A DNA stretch of 64,000 bases, from the NCBI RefSeq assembly GCF_900198195.1, contig NZ_LT899436.1, positions 3,625,001 through 3,689,000 on the forward strand, given 5' to 3'. Positions 44,905 to 54,000 of the stretch are shown here, one piece after another. This stretch comes from Tenacibaculum jejuense. GTDB lineage: Bacteria > Bacteroidota > Bacteroidia > Flavobacteriales > Flavobacteriaceae. The notes beneath the pieces are model-generated. The model had not been told where the DNA came from. It saw nothing but the letters and a program-made list of their open reading frames with translations, and made no database searches. The translations under genes and the position numbers were made by a program. The first letter of the stretch is position 1. Each line of letters starts with the position of its first letter.

Positions 44905-47900
44905 TTATTCTTCTGTTTTTAACAAGTCTTTGGCAACTGTAAAATCTCTTTCTACAATCATATAATTGATACCACGTTGTGTGCCTTCAACATAATCAGT
45001 TCCATCTACAATGTCTATAACATGAATTTCATCACTAACAATTACCATATCAGGTTCATTAGGAATTACTATATTTTCACCATTATTAACACTGGTAACA
45101 TCTACAAGTGACTGATTTCCTACACTTTGAAACATTTTTAACTTTGCTACAAAATCAACATAAGGCCTTTCTGCAATAAAATTGATGAGTTTTCCAGCAT
45201 CTAGAGTACCGCCAAGTCGAATATGTTCTGTTTCTCCATAAGCCCATGGTGATAAAAACTGCTTGATTTCATTTATTAATTTTGATTGATAAAAAATCTC
45301 ATCATAACCAGCACAAAACTTTACTGAGCATCGTGTAGAAACTTTTAAATACGTTGGATTTTTTACGTGAATACTTGCATATGCTGGCGCATGCTTTTCT
45401 ACAACTTGATGTATTCGCTCTAAAACATCAGCTCCTACTTTAGGTTGAAAAGGATTAAAAGGCAAACTTTTCCTAATATCTGGAACTACTGTAATATTTA
45501 CTTTTCCTAAAGTTTTTATATCAGGTAAACACTTTACTTTATACACTTCTGGAAAGCGATCTAAAATCATGTGTTCGTAATCCCACATGGTTAACGCTCT
45601 ATTTTTATGTCGTAATCGTTTACTAATTCGATAATTAAAATCTGTTAACGCTTCAGCTGGTCTTCCTTGACTAGATGTAAAAGGTTGAGATATGGTTTCT
45701 ATCTCTGGAATAAATGCTTGAGTTTCTTGAATACTTTCTGATTGTAAAGGTTTCTGAAAATGAGAACTTGCAACTACTGTATTAGAAAGTACTGCATTTA
45801 CTACTTGACTTTTAACAGCAATAATATCTGATACTCCATCAATATGAATTGAAACACTAACTTTTAACCAATGCAATTCATTAGATAATAGCGTATTTCC
45901 TTTAGTAGCGTCCGCTGGAAGTTGAACACGAATAATTCCTGTATTTAATAATCCATTAGTAGTATCAGAAATAATTGCTTTACTTTCTAAAGGAATCCAA
46001 ATATCTTCCTTTAAATAGCTCCATTTTAACTCTGGTCTTTCAACATCAGGATTTGCACTTCCTTCAGCCATTTGAAATAAAACACTGACAGTTTGGGATG
46101 GAATTATATTAGATAGTCCTATTAACAAAGAACCATTATCTTGATAATCGGGAAGTAAACTCAAATGTTCTTTTGAAGTTAACTCTTTATAACCAAAAGG
46201 ATGAATATGACTTAATTTGTTTTCTTCTGAAACAAGTTTACAATTTGTTAAAATATTAGTTTCTGCAGTATATCCGATACTTATTTTTTTCAACTTAGGT
46301 AAATATGGAGGATTCAATACAAGTCCTTGAATTTCTTTTGATCCAAATGCTTGTTGAATTAATAATTGGTTGTATAGTTGATGTTGAAAATCGATAGGGT
46401 CTAATTCCAATCTAAAATAACGTTTCCAGTCTGTAATTTCTGAGTTCGAAAACTCATTGCTACTTTTAAAACGATATACATAACCCGGTCTCGTTTCTTT
46501 CAATAATTCAGGAATATTCTGAATCGCTATTTTATTATCCGCTGTAAATAATGATAGTTCATCTGTAACTGGAATTTCACTTGATTCATCATGAAGAAAA
46601 AGTTTTATTTTAAAATCTGAATTTGAAGTAATTGGTATTTGATCTACAGAAGGTGTTAAACTGTTTTCACTTACTTTCCAGTAATTTTCGTAATGAGTTG
46701 TAAAACTTTCAGGCTGATTTCCCCAGTTTGTTTCTATTTGTAAACTCTGTATCGGCTTTTGAGATATTTCTTCATGACCAAAATAAAAGTTACTTCCCAC
46801 TTCTGGAAGTCCTCCAAAAAGTTCAAAAGTTTTTTTATTATTCAATGTAGTCTGATCATTTTGAATCATGACATTTTTCATTCCATCAACTGATACTCGT
46901 AACTTAATATCACTGAACGTTAATGCCATTAATTCTTGAAAAATAGCAACACCATTTTCGTTTTCGTATGCAAGTACAACATCTTGATTTACTAAAAAAA
47001 GTAGGGTTGGCGTAGTTGCATTTACAAAATTAGTAGCTTCAGAATTCGTAGTAACCGGAGGTTCATCTTCAGAAAGTATTAGCTCTAAATTTAGCCCAAT
47101 TTGTAAATCGTTTTTAGTAAACATAAAAGGCTCTTTTACCTCTCCTGGCAACTGCCCAATGTAAACTACAGACATTGCTAAACTAGAATCATGAGGAAAA
47201 TCTAAAATTTGATAGATCTCGTTACGAATGTTTACTATATACTTATCTATGTTCTCTTCTTCTTTGATAAATACGACACCAGGTTCATAAAAATCAACGA
47301 TTAAAGGATCTTCTTTAACTACTTTAAAATCATTTATTAAAACTCTTTCTGCATCTGGTTTAACATCATATGATATACTATATTCAGTAGCTCTTTTAGA
47401 TTGAAACCATGTTTCTTCTCCACTAAATTGTATATTGAAAAATCCTTTTTTTAATAATTTTTCTAGTTGTTTTCCGTCTCCTAGTTCTTCTGAGAACTGA
47501 AAATTTAAAAAAATCTTTCGTTTTCCTTCCTTAAGAAATAATAATGGAGAACTTATAGCAAAACCTAAGTTAGCTATTTCTGGTTCTTTAGTTGTTCCAG
47601 ATATACTTCCGAATATTTTAAACTGCTTACTTTCTTCTGAAGTATTGTGAAGACTAGTTGCTAACTTTGTTATATCTTCTGCTCCATAAATCATTTTTAT
47701 TTTCTCTACACTTGGAGGTGATATAATAATACTTCTAAATCTTCTTTCTGATTGTTCTAATATCTGATAATATCTTTTTGAAACTTCAACAGTGGGGTCT
47801 TTTTCCGTAGATGTTTCAATGATAAATACAAAATCTTCTACGGTTAATAATAATTCATCTGTAATGTAATCTTTTGCTTTTTGACTTTTTATTGCATCTT

Positions 47901-49041
47901 TAAGATCTTCATATACTAAAGAAAAAGTTACTATTTTACCATTATACAATGGTAATTTATCTCCTGAATTAGGGAAACCAAAAATATGTTTGGTTAGCTG
48001 ATTAAAATCGCTTTCTTCTTGGATTTTATGCAAATCATCTGCTCTATTTTTTTTAATTTTATCGATATAAGCAGTGGTTAACAACTCATATGTTTTGTCC
48101 CAATTTGCAGTAGTGTGATTTTTTTCAGTTTCGTGTTTTTCAATAATATATATGAAGTCTTCGACACGTAAAAAAAGTTCACTCACTACATAGTTTTCCG
48201 CCAGAGAGTTTCCTTCTTTTACTAGTTTGCATAAGTTTTCCCAATCTGTAGCTATTGTTGAAAATGTTGGTAATTCGTCTCCCGGATTATTTACTCCTAA
48301 GGCTAATTCAAACATTTTTAGTAATCCTTTATCAGGATCTTCTACCGCATTCATATGTGCTTTCTGAATGGTAATTTCCTGCTTATCTACAAAAACACTT
48401 TGTAGTGATGCTACTTTAGCTTGATTGAGTATTGTGTTTTCTGTTGCTTTGTATTGTAATTCATTTCCATCTTCGTCTTCACCAGCCAAAAAAACGGTAC
48501 CTGCTTCAATTTCTAAAGCTTCTGTATTTTCTGTTAGTTCTACCAATATATTAACAACATCTGGTATAGCTTTCTGGGGAACTAATTGTAAACATTTCTT
48601 AAAATAAAAATCTAAATGTTGTCCTGTTAAGCTGTTCATTTTATTTCTAATATGATCTAACAGCTTTAAAAAAGTTAAGAAAAGAACGGTATGTGGTTGC
48701 GTTAATTTTTCTAATGTATTGGTATCATTTTTAAAATGATCTGGATTATTAATGTACGTAGCTAATTGCTTTGCCCATTGTTTTCGTAAAGCTTTTTTTC
48801 CTGTTTCTGAAGCCTTAAAATATGTTTCACTATCTTCAATTAGAAAAGATTCCCAAGTAGACACAGGTGTGTTTTCATGATTAAAGAAAAGTAATTCTTT
48901 AGCAATTTTCTGAGCTTCAGAAATTAAAGATTCTACAGTGCTATTATCTATTGCTAAGTTCGATGTGTTTAGGCTACTCAGATTATCTTTATATTTACTA
49001 GCACCATCTCTTAATAACACAAATTTTTCTATACTGTTCAT
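44905..49041 (-). CDS. Giant baseplate J-like protein (Afp11-like)
   Basis: This 1378-aa protein is the largest in the operon. The N-terminal part (FFKKCLQ-type segment LDFYFKKCLQLVPQKAIPDV, residues ~143-162) and the ALEIEAGTVFLAGEDEDG segment are typical of eCIS baseplate wedge proteins. The C-terminal ~300 residues hold the gpJ-like core: RISKRLRHKNRALTMWDYEH, FPEVYKVKCLPD and HAPAYASIHVKNPTYLKV. Two related ~90-aa segments lie in tandem at ~242-333 and ~351-440 (VEDFIYII and VEDFVFII). It pairs with the Afp12-like protein to form the wedge ring. Confidence 0.88.
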   Translation of the reverse strand: MNSIEKFVLLRDGASKYKDNLSSLNTSNLAIDNSTVESLISEAQKIAKELLFFNHENTPVSTWESFLIEDSETYFKASETGKKALRKQWAKQLATYINNPDHFKNDTNTLEKLTQPHTVLFLTFLKLLDHIRNKMNSLTGQHLDFYFKKCLQLVPQKAIPDVVNILVELTENTEALEIEAGTVFLAGEDEDGNELQYKATENTILNQAKVASLQSVFVDKQEITIQKAHMNAVEDPDKGLLKMFELALGVNNPGDELPTFSTIATDWENLCKLVKEGNSLAENYVVSELFLRVEDFIYIIEKHETEKNHTTANWDKTYELLTTAYIDKIKKNRADDLHKIQEESDFNQLTKHIFGFPNSGDKLPLYNGKIVTFSLVYEDLKDAIKSQKAKDYITDELLLTVEDFVFIIETSTEKDPTVEVSKRYYQILEQSERRFRSIIISPPSVEKIKMIYGAEDITKLATSLHNTSEESKQFKIFGSISGTTKEPEIANLGFAISSPLLFLKEGKRKIFLNFQFSEELGDGKQLEKLLKKGFFNIQFSGEETWFQSKRATEYSISYDVKPDAERVLINDFKVVKEDPLIVDFYEPGVVFIKEEENIDKYIVNIRNEIYQILDFPHDSSLAMSVVYIGQLPGEVKEPFMFTKNDLQIGLNLELILSEDEPPVTTNSEATNFVNATTPTLLFLVNQDVVLAYENENGVAIFQELMALTFSDIKLRVSVDGMKNVMIQNDQTTLNNKKTFELFGGLPEVGSNFYFGHEEISQKPIQSLQIETNWGNQPESFTTHYENYWKVSENSLTPSVDQIPITSNSDFKIKLFLHDESSEIPVTDELSLFTADNKIAIQNIPELLKETRPGYVYRFKSSNEFSNSEITDWKRYFRLELDPIDFQHQLYNQLLIQQAFGSKEIQGLVLNPPYLPKLKKISIGYTAETNILTNCKLVSEENKLSHIHPFGYKELTSKEHLSLLPDYQDNGSLLIGLSNIIPSQTVSVLFQMAEGSANPDVERPELKWSYLKEDIWIPLESKAIISDTTNGLLNTGIIRVQLPADATKGNTLLSNELHWLKVSVSIHIDGVSDIIAVKSQVVNAVLSNTVVASSHFQKPLQSESIQETQAFIPEIETISQPFTSSQGRPAEALTDFNYRISKRLRHKNRALTMWDYEHMILDRFPEVYKVKCLPDIKTLGKVNITVVPDIRKSLPFNPFQPKVGADVLERIHQVVEKHAPAYASIHVKNPTYLKVSTRCSVKFCAGYDEIFYQSKLINEIKQFLSPWAYGETEHIRLGGTLDAGKLINFIAERPYVDFVAKLKMFQSVGNQSLVDVTSVNNGENIVIPNEPDMVIVSDEIHVIDIVDGTDYVEGTQRGINYMIVERDFTVAKDLLKTEE

Positions 49042-49058
49042 TCTTAATACTGTAATGA

Positions 49059-49493
49059 TTAAATTGCTTTTATAGTGGTATTACTTGCTATAAATCTTCC
49101 TGTACCATTATAAAATGGAGTTGTGTCTAAAACAGGAGCACTTCCTGGTACAGTTAGTTTTGCAGGAGACATTACTTCAAACTTTGATCTAAACACCATT
49201 CCCGCTAATAACAAAGGTTTATTTCCACTGGAACTTTTACTTGTATTTTGGTTAGAGTTTAACGAATCTATCTTTAAATTGCCGATACCTGCTTCAGGAA
49301 AACTTGGTGTAGTGTAGGTACATTGAGCAACAACTACTTTTAGCTCATCTCCCTGAATACATACTTTTTTTCCTTTTATTTTTGTTTTTCCCGAGGCTTT
49401 TATTTCTCCTGGTTTAACAGCAACAATAGCCATTCCTTGTAATGGATTAAATTGTACTGTATCTCCATCTATAATTATATTATCTGTTGGCAT
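49059..49493 (-). CDS. PAAR-like spike tip protein (Afp10-like)
   Basis: This 144-aa protein has repeated short beta turns such as DGDTVQFNPLQGMAIVAVKP and KIKGKKVCIQGDELKV, and the end GTGRFIASNTTIKAI. These fit the PAAR-like cone that sharpens the VgrG spike. Its position between the gp25 and large baseplate genes matches Afp10/Alg10. A segment of low complexity (SNQNTSKSSSGNK) lies in the middle. It could also carry a fused effector, but no extra domain is present. Confidence 0.82.
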   Translation of the reverse strand: MPTDNIIIDGDTVQFNPLQGMAIVAVKPGEIKASGKTKIKGKKVCIQGDELKVVVAQCTYTTPSFPEAGIGNLKIDSLNSNQNTSKSSSGNKPLLLAGMVFRSKFEVMSPAKLTVPGSAPVLDTTPFYNGTGRFIASNTTIKAI

Positions 49494-49504
49494 TGTTTTA
49501 AATT

Positions 49505-49912
49505 TTAATTAAATACTTCATTGATATAAAAAGGAAAAACATAATTAAATCGATTATTCGTCATTCGTACTTTGTAGTTGATGTGAATATCTAATATTCC
49601 ATTAGTAGCATCTCGTAATTCTACGCTAATGTTTTCTACTTCTATTCTGGGTTCATGATTTAAAATTGCATTTGAAATCGTATTCTTCATATCACTAATA
49701 AGACCTGCTGTTACATGCTCAAAAAGAAGATCTCTTAAATTACATCCATAATCTGAATGCATAACTCGTTCTTTAAGCGAAGTAGATAGTATAATCTGTA
49801 AACTTTGTTTTATATCTTCTTCTCCAGAAACTAAGGCTACAGTTGCTCCTCCATCAAAAAACTCTGGGGGAAAAGACCAACCAGTTCCTAAAAATTTATT
49901 TTCATTACTCAT
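49505..49912 (-). CDS. gp25-like baseplate protein (Afp9-like)
   Basis: This 135-aa protein shows GTGWSFPPEFFDGGATVALV, QSLQIILSTSLKERVMHSDY, GCNLRDLLFE and IENISVELRD-like C-terminal strands (VENISVELRDATNGILDI). This is the T4 gp25/TssE fold that links baseplate and sheath. It lies between the spike and tip genes as in Afp and AlgoCIS. Its length is normal. Confidence 0.93.
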   Translation of the reverse strand: MSNENKFLGTGWSFPPEFFDGGATVALVSGEEDIKQSLQIILSTSLKERVMHSDYGCNLRDLLFEHVTAGLISDMKNTISNAILNHEPRIEVENISVELRDATNGILDIHINYKVRMTNNRFNYVFPFYINEVFN

Positions 49913-49924
49913 AATCTTTCATTT

Positions 49925-51574
49925 TTATAAAAGCTCTACAGAACTCCCTTTTATATTTACTGTTCCAGAAGCATCTAAACTGAAGTTTCCATCACAAAAA
50001 ATGGTACAATCTTTTGTACTGGAAATAGCAACACCTTTTGAATTCATTTCTACTCGATTCCCATTAGTATCAGATACTGCTATTGCACCTTCTTTTTCAT
50101 TAATAACTATACTGTTATTTGCAGAAGTTGCTATAGTTATTTGTTCTTCGAATTCATCTAAAAGAAATTTATACCCTGCAGTAGAAATAATAGCTTTGGA
50201 ACTTTTATGGTTTTTAAAATCTAATGGAGGAATGTTTACTGGACTATATAAAGACCCTATTACAACTGCCTGTCTTGGATCATCATTTAAAAAACCAACA
50301 AGTACCTCATCTCCAATTTCTGGAATAGAAAATGTTCCTCTTTTGCTCCCTGCATCTAGAGTTGCTAGACGCGCCCAGATTGTATTTTGCTCAGTTCCGA
50401 AAGCTGGTATGTACACTGCCACTCTGAAAAGATTATTTGGGTCTTCTTTTGTTGTTTTTATTACTCCAACTTGTAACCCATTTACTCCTGGTAATAATCC
50501 TCCTGCAATAGGTGCTGTAACCTGTGTTTGATCTGTAAACCAACAAGAATTTGATCCGATTTGTATGTAAGTACTCCATCCTTCAATAGTAACTCCATGC
50601 CTAATTCCAGAAATAATACTTAAACCAGAAAAAGCCTTTCCTACTTCTTTAATTTCTAATGTATCTCCAACAGCATAGGTAGTTGTTCCTGGTACCTTTA
50701 GCCAACCTTGTATTAAAGAAAACTTATTTTTAAACTCTTGTGCTTCTGACCATTTTTTTAACTCATCTGGTTGTATATGTCCAGAATACATGAGTTTTTT
50801 TTCAGTTATTCCTAAGGCATCTTTATCAATATTAATTACTGATTTATGCTCAAAAAAATTATTTTTTAAACTTATTTGAGGTTTGGTAACATCTTGCTTA
50901 GACATGTCCCAACCTACAGCTTCAACCTTTGTATACTGTTGTTCTCCACTAATTTGTAGATCAAGATCATATATTTCATTTGAACCTAATTCTATGTGTT
51001 TTGAACTCTTCAGAATTTTAGGTTGAAAAACAGCTATAGAACCATTTTCTACTTGTACTACTTTAGCATTAGCTTCTGCTCTTGACAATAAAAAATCCCA
51101 ATCTGTTGTGTAATGTTGAATCATTTGAACATGAGTAACCTGCGTGTCCTCTATTCTACTTTTTTTCAACTGATTTTTTTGAAGTAATCGTTTAAAAATT
51201 GTGCTGTCTGTTGTGTTCAGATATACTTCATTTTCTCTACTTGCATGCATGCGAATGGCTACATCACTTAGTTCTACTGTTAATATAGAACCTCCACTAT
51301 TTAAAGTAACTACCTTATTTATGATAACACCAGAAAAGATATTATTATCTTGTTTTCCTTCGTGTTTTACAGCAATACGGAGTTCCTTTCCGATGTCAAA
51401 AAAAGGATCATCTAGTATTTGAAATTCTTTTTTAGCTATGTTTCCGTCAATAAACTTCAGCTCTGCTGTAGGTATTTTATTAAATTCTTTATTAACATCA
51501 ATAGATAGTAATTGATACCTATGGTTCATTACTTTACTATTTACATCTGTTATGGTAGCTGTAATTGCTGGCAT
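49925..51574 (-). CDS. VgrG-like spike protein (Afp8-like)
   Basis: This 549-aa protein combines a gp27-like N-terminal part (about 1-340: DWDFLLSRAEANAKVVQVEN, LGSNEIYDLDLQISGEQQYT) with a gp5-like OB fold (~365-450: QVGVIKTTKEDPNNLFRVAV, IPEIGDEVLVGFLNDDPRQ, VVIGSLYSP). A beta-helix stalk follows (~470-549: SANNSIVINEKEGAIAVSDT, GNFSLDASGTVNIKGSSVEL). It is the trimeric puncturing spike. No lysozyme domain or C-terminal effector extension is seen. It is 1 bp from the LysM gene. Confidence 0.95.
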   Translation of the reverse strand: MPAITATITDVNSKVMNHRYQLLSIDVNKEFNKIPTAELKFIDGNIAKKEFQILDDPFFDIGKELRIAVKHEGKQDNNIFSGVIINKVVTLNSGGSILTVELSDVAIRMHASRENEVYLNTTDSTIFKRLLQKNQLKKSRIEDTQVTHVQMIQHYTTDWDFLLSRAEANAKVVQVENGSIAVFQPKILKSSKHIELGSNEIYDLDLQISGEQQYTKVEAVGWDMSKQDVTKPQISLKNNFFEHKSVINIDKDALGITEKKLMYSGHIQPDELKKWSEAQEFKNKFSLIQGWLKVPGTTTYAVGDTLEIKEVGKAFSGLSIISGIRHGVTIEGWSTYIQIGSNSCWFTDQTQVTAPIAGGLLPGVNGLQVGVIKTTKEDPNNLFRVAVYIPAFGTEQNTIWARLATLDAGSKRGTFSIPEIGDEVLVGFLNDDPRQAVVIGSLYSPVNIPPLDFKNHKSSKAIISTAGYKFLLDEFEEQITIATSANNSIVINEKEGAIAVSDTNGNRVEMNSKGVAISSTKDCTIFCDGNFSLDASGTVNIKGSSVELL

Positions 51575-51575
51575 T

Positions 51576-52271
51576 TTATTTTGCTATTGGTGGGAAATAA
51601 ATTCTTTGTCCTTGTTTTAAATCTCTAAAATTTTTGAGCTTGTTTACTTTTGCTACTTCAATGTAATATGCTGGAGATCCATAAATTTTCTCGCATAACA
51701 ATGGAAGTTTATCATGTGCTCCCATTATTCTGTAATGTGTAAGATCTGGAGAGCTTTTATTTTCCTCTTTTAAACGTTCTGCAGTTTCTAAATCTCCAAA
51801 AAATACGGTATCTAACTCTGCTCTTAATGGAATTCCGCTAGCATCAAACTGTGTGTAATTAACATTAACCGAAGCTAAACGACATTTAAAATGAAGATCT
51901 CCCCACTGTAATTTTAAAGGTCTAGGTTCATGAATATCTCCATCCATGAGCGTAGTCATTTTTAAAAATTCTTGTACTTTTTTATTGACGTCATTTTTAC
52001 TTGAATTAAAAAGTGTTACGATGCCAAAATCCTGAACATTATTTCCATCTAAAATGAGCTTTAACTTTAACTCTTTGGGTTTACTAATTACATAATTAGC
52101 TTCTCTTCCTGAGGTATTAATCCCTTGTTTCGTTTCATATACATTTTTATAAAAAAGCGTATACGACGTCGGATTAAACATTGCTGTGAATTCTTCAGGA
52201 ATATCTGTTCTCGTTGAGGTTTTATAACTCTTTATTTTTAGCTTTTCAAGTTGAAAAAAATTAAATTCCAT
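51576..52271 (-). CDS. LysM-domain baseplate adaptor (Afp7-like)
   Basis: This 231-aa protein has an N-terminal domain shared with eCIS Afp7 proteins (EFTAMFNPTSYTLFYKNVYE, LKLKLILDGNNVQDFG, LKLQWGDLHFKCRLASVNVN) and a C-terminal LysM-like domain (~178-231: HYRIMGAHDKLPLLCEKIYG, LKQGQRIYFPPIAK). It is thought to join tube and spike hub. It starts 1 bp before the end of the small DUF5908 gene. Confidence 0.9.
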   Translation of the reverse strand: MEFNFFQLEKLKIKSYKTSTRTDIPEEFTAMFNPTSYTLFYKNVYETKQGINTSGREANYVISKPKELKLKLILDGNNVQDFGIVTLFNSSKNDVNKKVQEFLKMTTLMDGDIHEPRPLKLQWGDLHFKCRLASVNVNYTQFDASGIPLRAELDTVFFGDLETAERLKEENKSSPDLTHYRIMGAHDKLPLLCEKIYGSPAYYIEVAKVNKLKNFRDLKQGQRIYFPPIAK

Positions 52272-52272
52272 A

Positions 52273-52434
52273 TTACCTACGCTTTTGTCTTTTTAAAACC
52301 TTTAATACCTCTTGAACACATTCTTGTATGATTGCAGTTGAAACGTTTCGCTCCTCTACCGATGTCATGTTTTCTTCTTTTTTTTCTTCAGAAATAATTG
52401 CACGAATTACTAGTTCTTTAATCTCAACAGGCAT
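52273..52434 (-). CDS. DUF5908 family small eCIS protein (53 aa)
   Basis: A short frame begins at the ATG at 52434-52432 and encodes 53 residues: MPVEIKELVIRAIISEEKK at the start, then a helical end with IIQECVQEVLKVLKRQKRR. MPVEIxELVIRAxI is characteristic of the DUF5908 family found in Bacteroidota eCIS operons. It fills the gap between a tube gene (2 bp away) and the LysM gene (1 bp away), so translation is tightly coupled. Its function is unknown; a small inner-tube or assembly factor corresponding to the Afp6 position is likely. Confidence 0.85.
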   Translation of the reverse strand: MPVEIKELVIRAIISEEKKEENMTSVEERNVSTAIIQECVQEVLKVLKRQKRR

Positions 52435-52436
52435 AC

Positions 52437-52952
52437 TTATAATCTTATGGATTGAAATCTACTATAGGCCAATTCCATAGTGTCTATTAAAACAGAATTT
52501 GACGTTGCATCTAAATCTGAAACAGACCATTTTACTGGATAAGCTTTAAGAAAAAGCCAAGATGCAGCCGGAATTCCTTGATCGTTCTTAAATAAAGTGA
52601 TTAGAACATTTGATGGTGTAAATTGAAATCTAGAAAATGTATTATTAAACTCTAAGTTAAGTGGAGACAATAATTCTGTTGGACTTACTCTACTTACACT
52701 TGGACTTACCACTCCTCTTTCTAGGATTAAATTGTTATAATTGATCTGATTAGGCAAGTGATGTCTATGTAAATTTTGTCCTCCTTCTGAAATTGTTTCT
52801 AATTGTACTTCAGTATTTATACCTCTTACTTTTTGAAATCTAAAATCAATTGGATTGGGTATTACTCCTCCTGCAAAAAATGTGACCCCAAATCGATGTG
52901 ATAACACTGGATTAGGATCCATAAAATCTTTAAAACTTTCTAATGCTTCCAT
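52437..52952 (-). CDS. Tube-family protein, baseplate-proximal (Afp5-like)
   Basis: This 171-aa T4 gp19-type tube protein begins NPVLSHRFGVTFFAGGVIPN and has RFQKVRGINTEVQLETISEG, LILERGVV and the end SVLIDTMELAYSRFQSIRL. It is longer and more divergent than the two other tube proteins, as expected for an initiator ring joining tube to hub. It is 2 bp from both neighbours. Confidence 0.88.
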   Translation of the reverse strand: MEALESFKDFMDPNPVLSHRFGVTFFAGGVIPNPIDFRFQKVRGINTEVQLETISEGGQNLHRHHLPNQINYNNLILERGVVSPSVSRVSPTELLSPLNLEFNNTFSRFQFTPSNVLITLFKNDQGIPAASWLFLKAYPVKWSVSDLDATSNSVLIDTMELAYSRFQSIRL

Positions 52953-52954
52953 AT

Positions 52955-53404
52955 TTATTGATGATAAATAACCTTTAAATCATGTGCTACTAACGTTAAA
53001 TTTTCTATAGCGATATCATTTGTATTTGCATTGAATGAAGGAGCTTCTAATCCTATTGGTAATGCTCGGTATACTTCCCAACTTACTATAGGAACCTCTT
53101 CTTGATCGCATAAATCTATTCGAATGTTTTTTTTGTCTTCTGATAACATCCAATCATGAAAAAGACTTCGTTGTTGGACAACGCCTCGTTTTAAATTCAA
53201 ACGAATAGGTTGGCGTTGTCCTTTTATTATTTTATATCCCATTAACCAACTGAAACCGTGTTTATAAATGACTTCTTCATGCTTAATTTCTAATCCTGAA
53301 ATCTCTGAAAAAGACATTCCTTCACTGACATCATCTATAGTTACTTTGTAATTATATACTGGTAATGGATAGTTTTCAATAATATGCTGCTTTGTTAGCG
53401 CCAT
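52955..53404 (-). CDS. Tube-family protein (Afp1-like)
   Basis: This 149-aa gp19-type tube protein shows YPLPVYNYKVTIDDVSEGMS, FSEISGLEIKHEEVIYKHGF and the end NDIAIENLTLVAHDLKVIYH. It resembles the 157-aa tube protein encoded upstream and is probably the product of gene duplication. One of these makes the bulk of the inner tube; the other may form a special layer. A hairpin lies in the 102-bp gap before it. Confidence 0.9.
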   Translation of the reverse strand: MALTKQHIIENYPLPVYNYKVTIDDVSEGMSFSEISGLEIKHEEVIYKHGFSWLMGYKIIKGQRQPIRLNLKRGVVQQRSLFHDWMLSEDKKNIRIDLCDQEEVPIVSWEVYRALPIGLEAPSFNANTNDIAIENLTLVAHDLKVIYHQ

Positions 53405-53443
53405 AAGTAGTGTACTTTTTATGATGGTTAAACCTTCTTTTAT

Positions 53444-53472
53444 AAATTGTTTTCATGATGTAAAAACAATTT
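53444..53472. promoter_or_regulatory. Hairpin between two tube genes
   Basis: A perfect 10-bp inverted repeat (53444-53453 with 53463-53472) with a 9-nt spacer lies in the 102-bp gap between the first and second tube genes. The minus strand has no long T-run after it. Partial termination or stabilisation of upstream mRNA is possible. Confidence 0.45.
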
Positions 53473-53506
53473 GTTTATCAGTTAATCACATCCTATTTTC
53501 AAGCCC

Positions 53507-53980
53507 TTATACTTCTTCCATAAATACTCTTGAAGCCATTAAATCCATAGATTCTACAGCAACCTCATTAGCATCTGCACTAAAACTTGGCGCAGAAAGT
53601 TTAGTTGGAAAAGCATCTACTACTTTCCAGCTTACAACAGTTGCTCCTGTTTCATCTAAAAGATGTACCATGATATCTTTTTTATCTGTTTGATTTATAG
53701 CTGTACTATTAATCCAATCGTATAGTGCAGGAATGCTCTTTCCTTTTACATATCCTTTTTTTAAAGCAATATTTACTGGCTGAATTTGTCCGGGCATATA
53801 CATAATGTTTGGCCCTACTTTTCCACTTTCTGAATAACTTTCTTTATAAGTTATCGTTTCAAAAGAAACTTCTAATCCTGAAACCTCAGAAAAGCTAATT
53901 GAAGTTCCGTCTATATCTACCCTATAATTGTAAGTTACTAATGGATAATCTGCTTTTATCTGTGCTCTTGTTAATGCCAT
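53507..53980 (-). CDS. Inner tube protein (Afp1-like)
   Basis: This 157-aa gp19-type protein begins MALTRAQIKADYPLVTYNYR and shows ISFSEVSGLEVSFETITYKE, PVNIALKKGYVKGK and ANEVAVESMDLMASRVF. It follows the sheath gene by 20 bp, the normal place for the main tube subunit (Alg1/Afp1). The protein stacks as hexameric rings through which cargo passes or in which it is packed. A larger gap with a hairpin follows the gene, which fits a need for high expression. Confidence 0.92.
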   Translation of the reverse strand: MALTRAQIKADYPLVTYNYRVDIDGTSISFSEVSGLEVSFETITYKESYSESGKVGPNIMYMPGQIQPVNIALKKGYVKGKSIPALYDWINSTAINQTDKKDIMVHLLDETGATVVSWKVVDAFPTKLSAPSFSADANEVAVESMDLMASRVFMEEV

Positions 53981-54000
53981 TTTTTAATTTTTTAGTTTGT

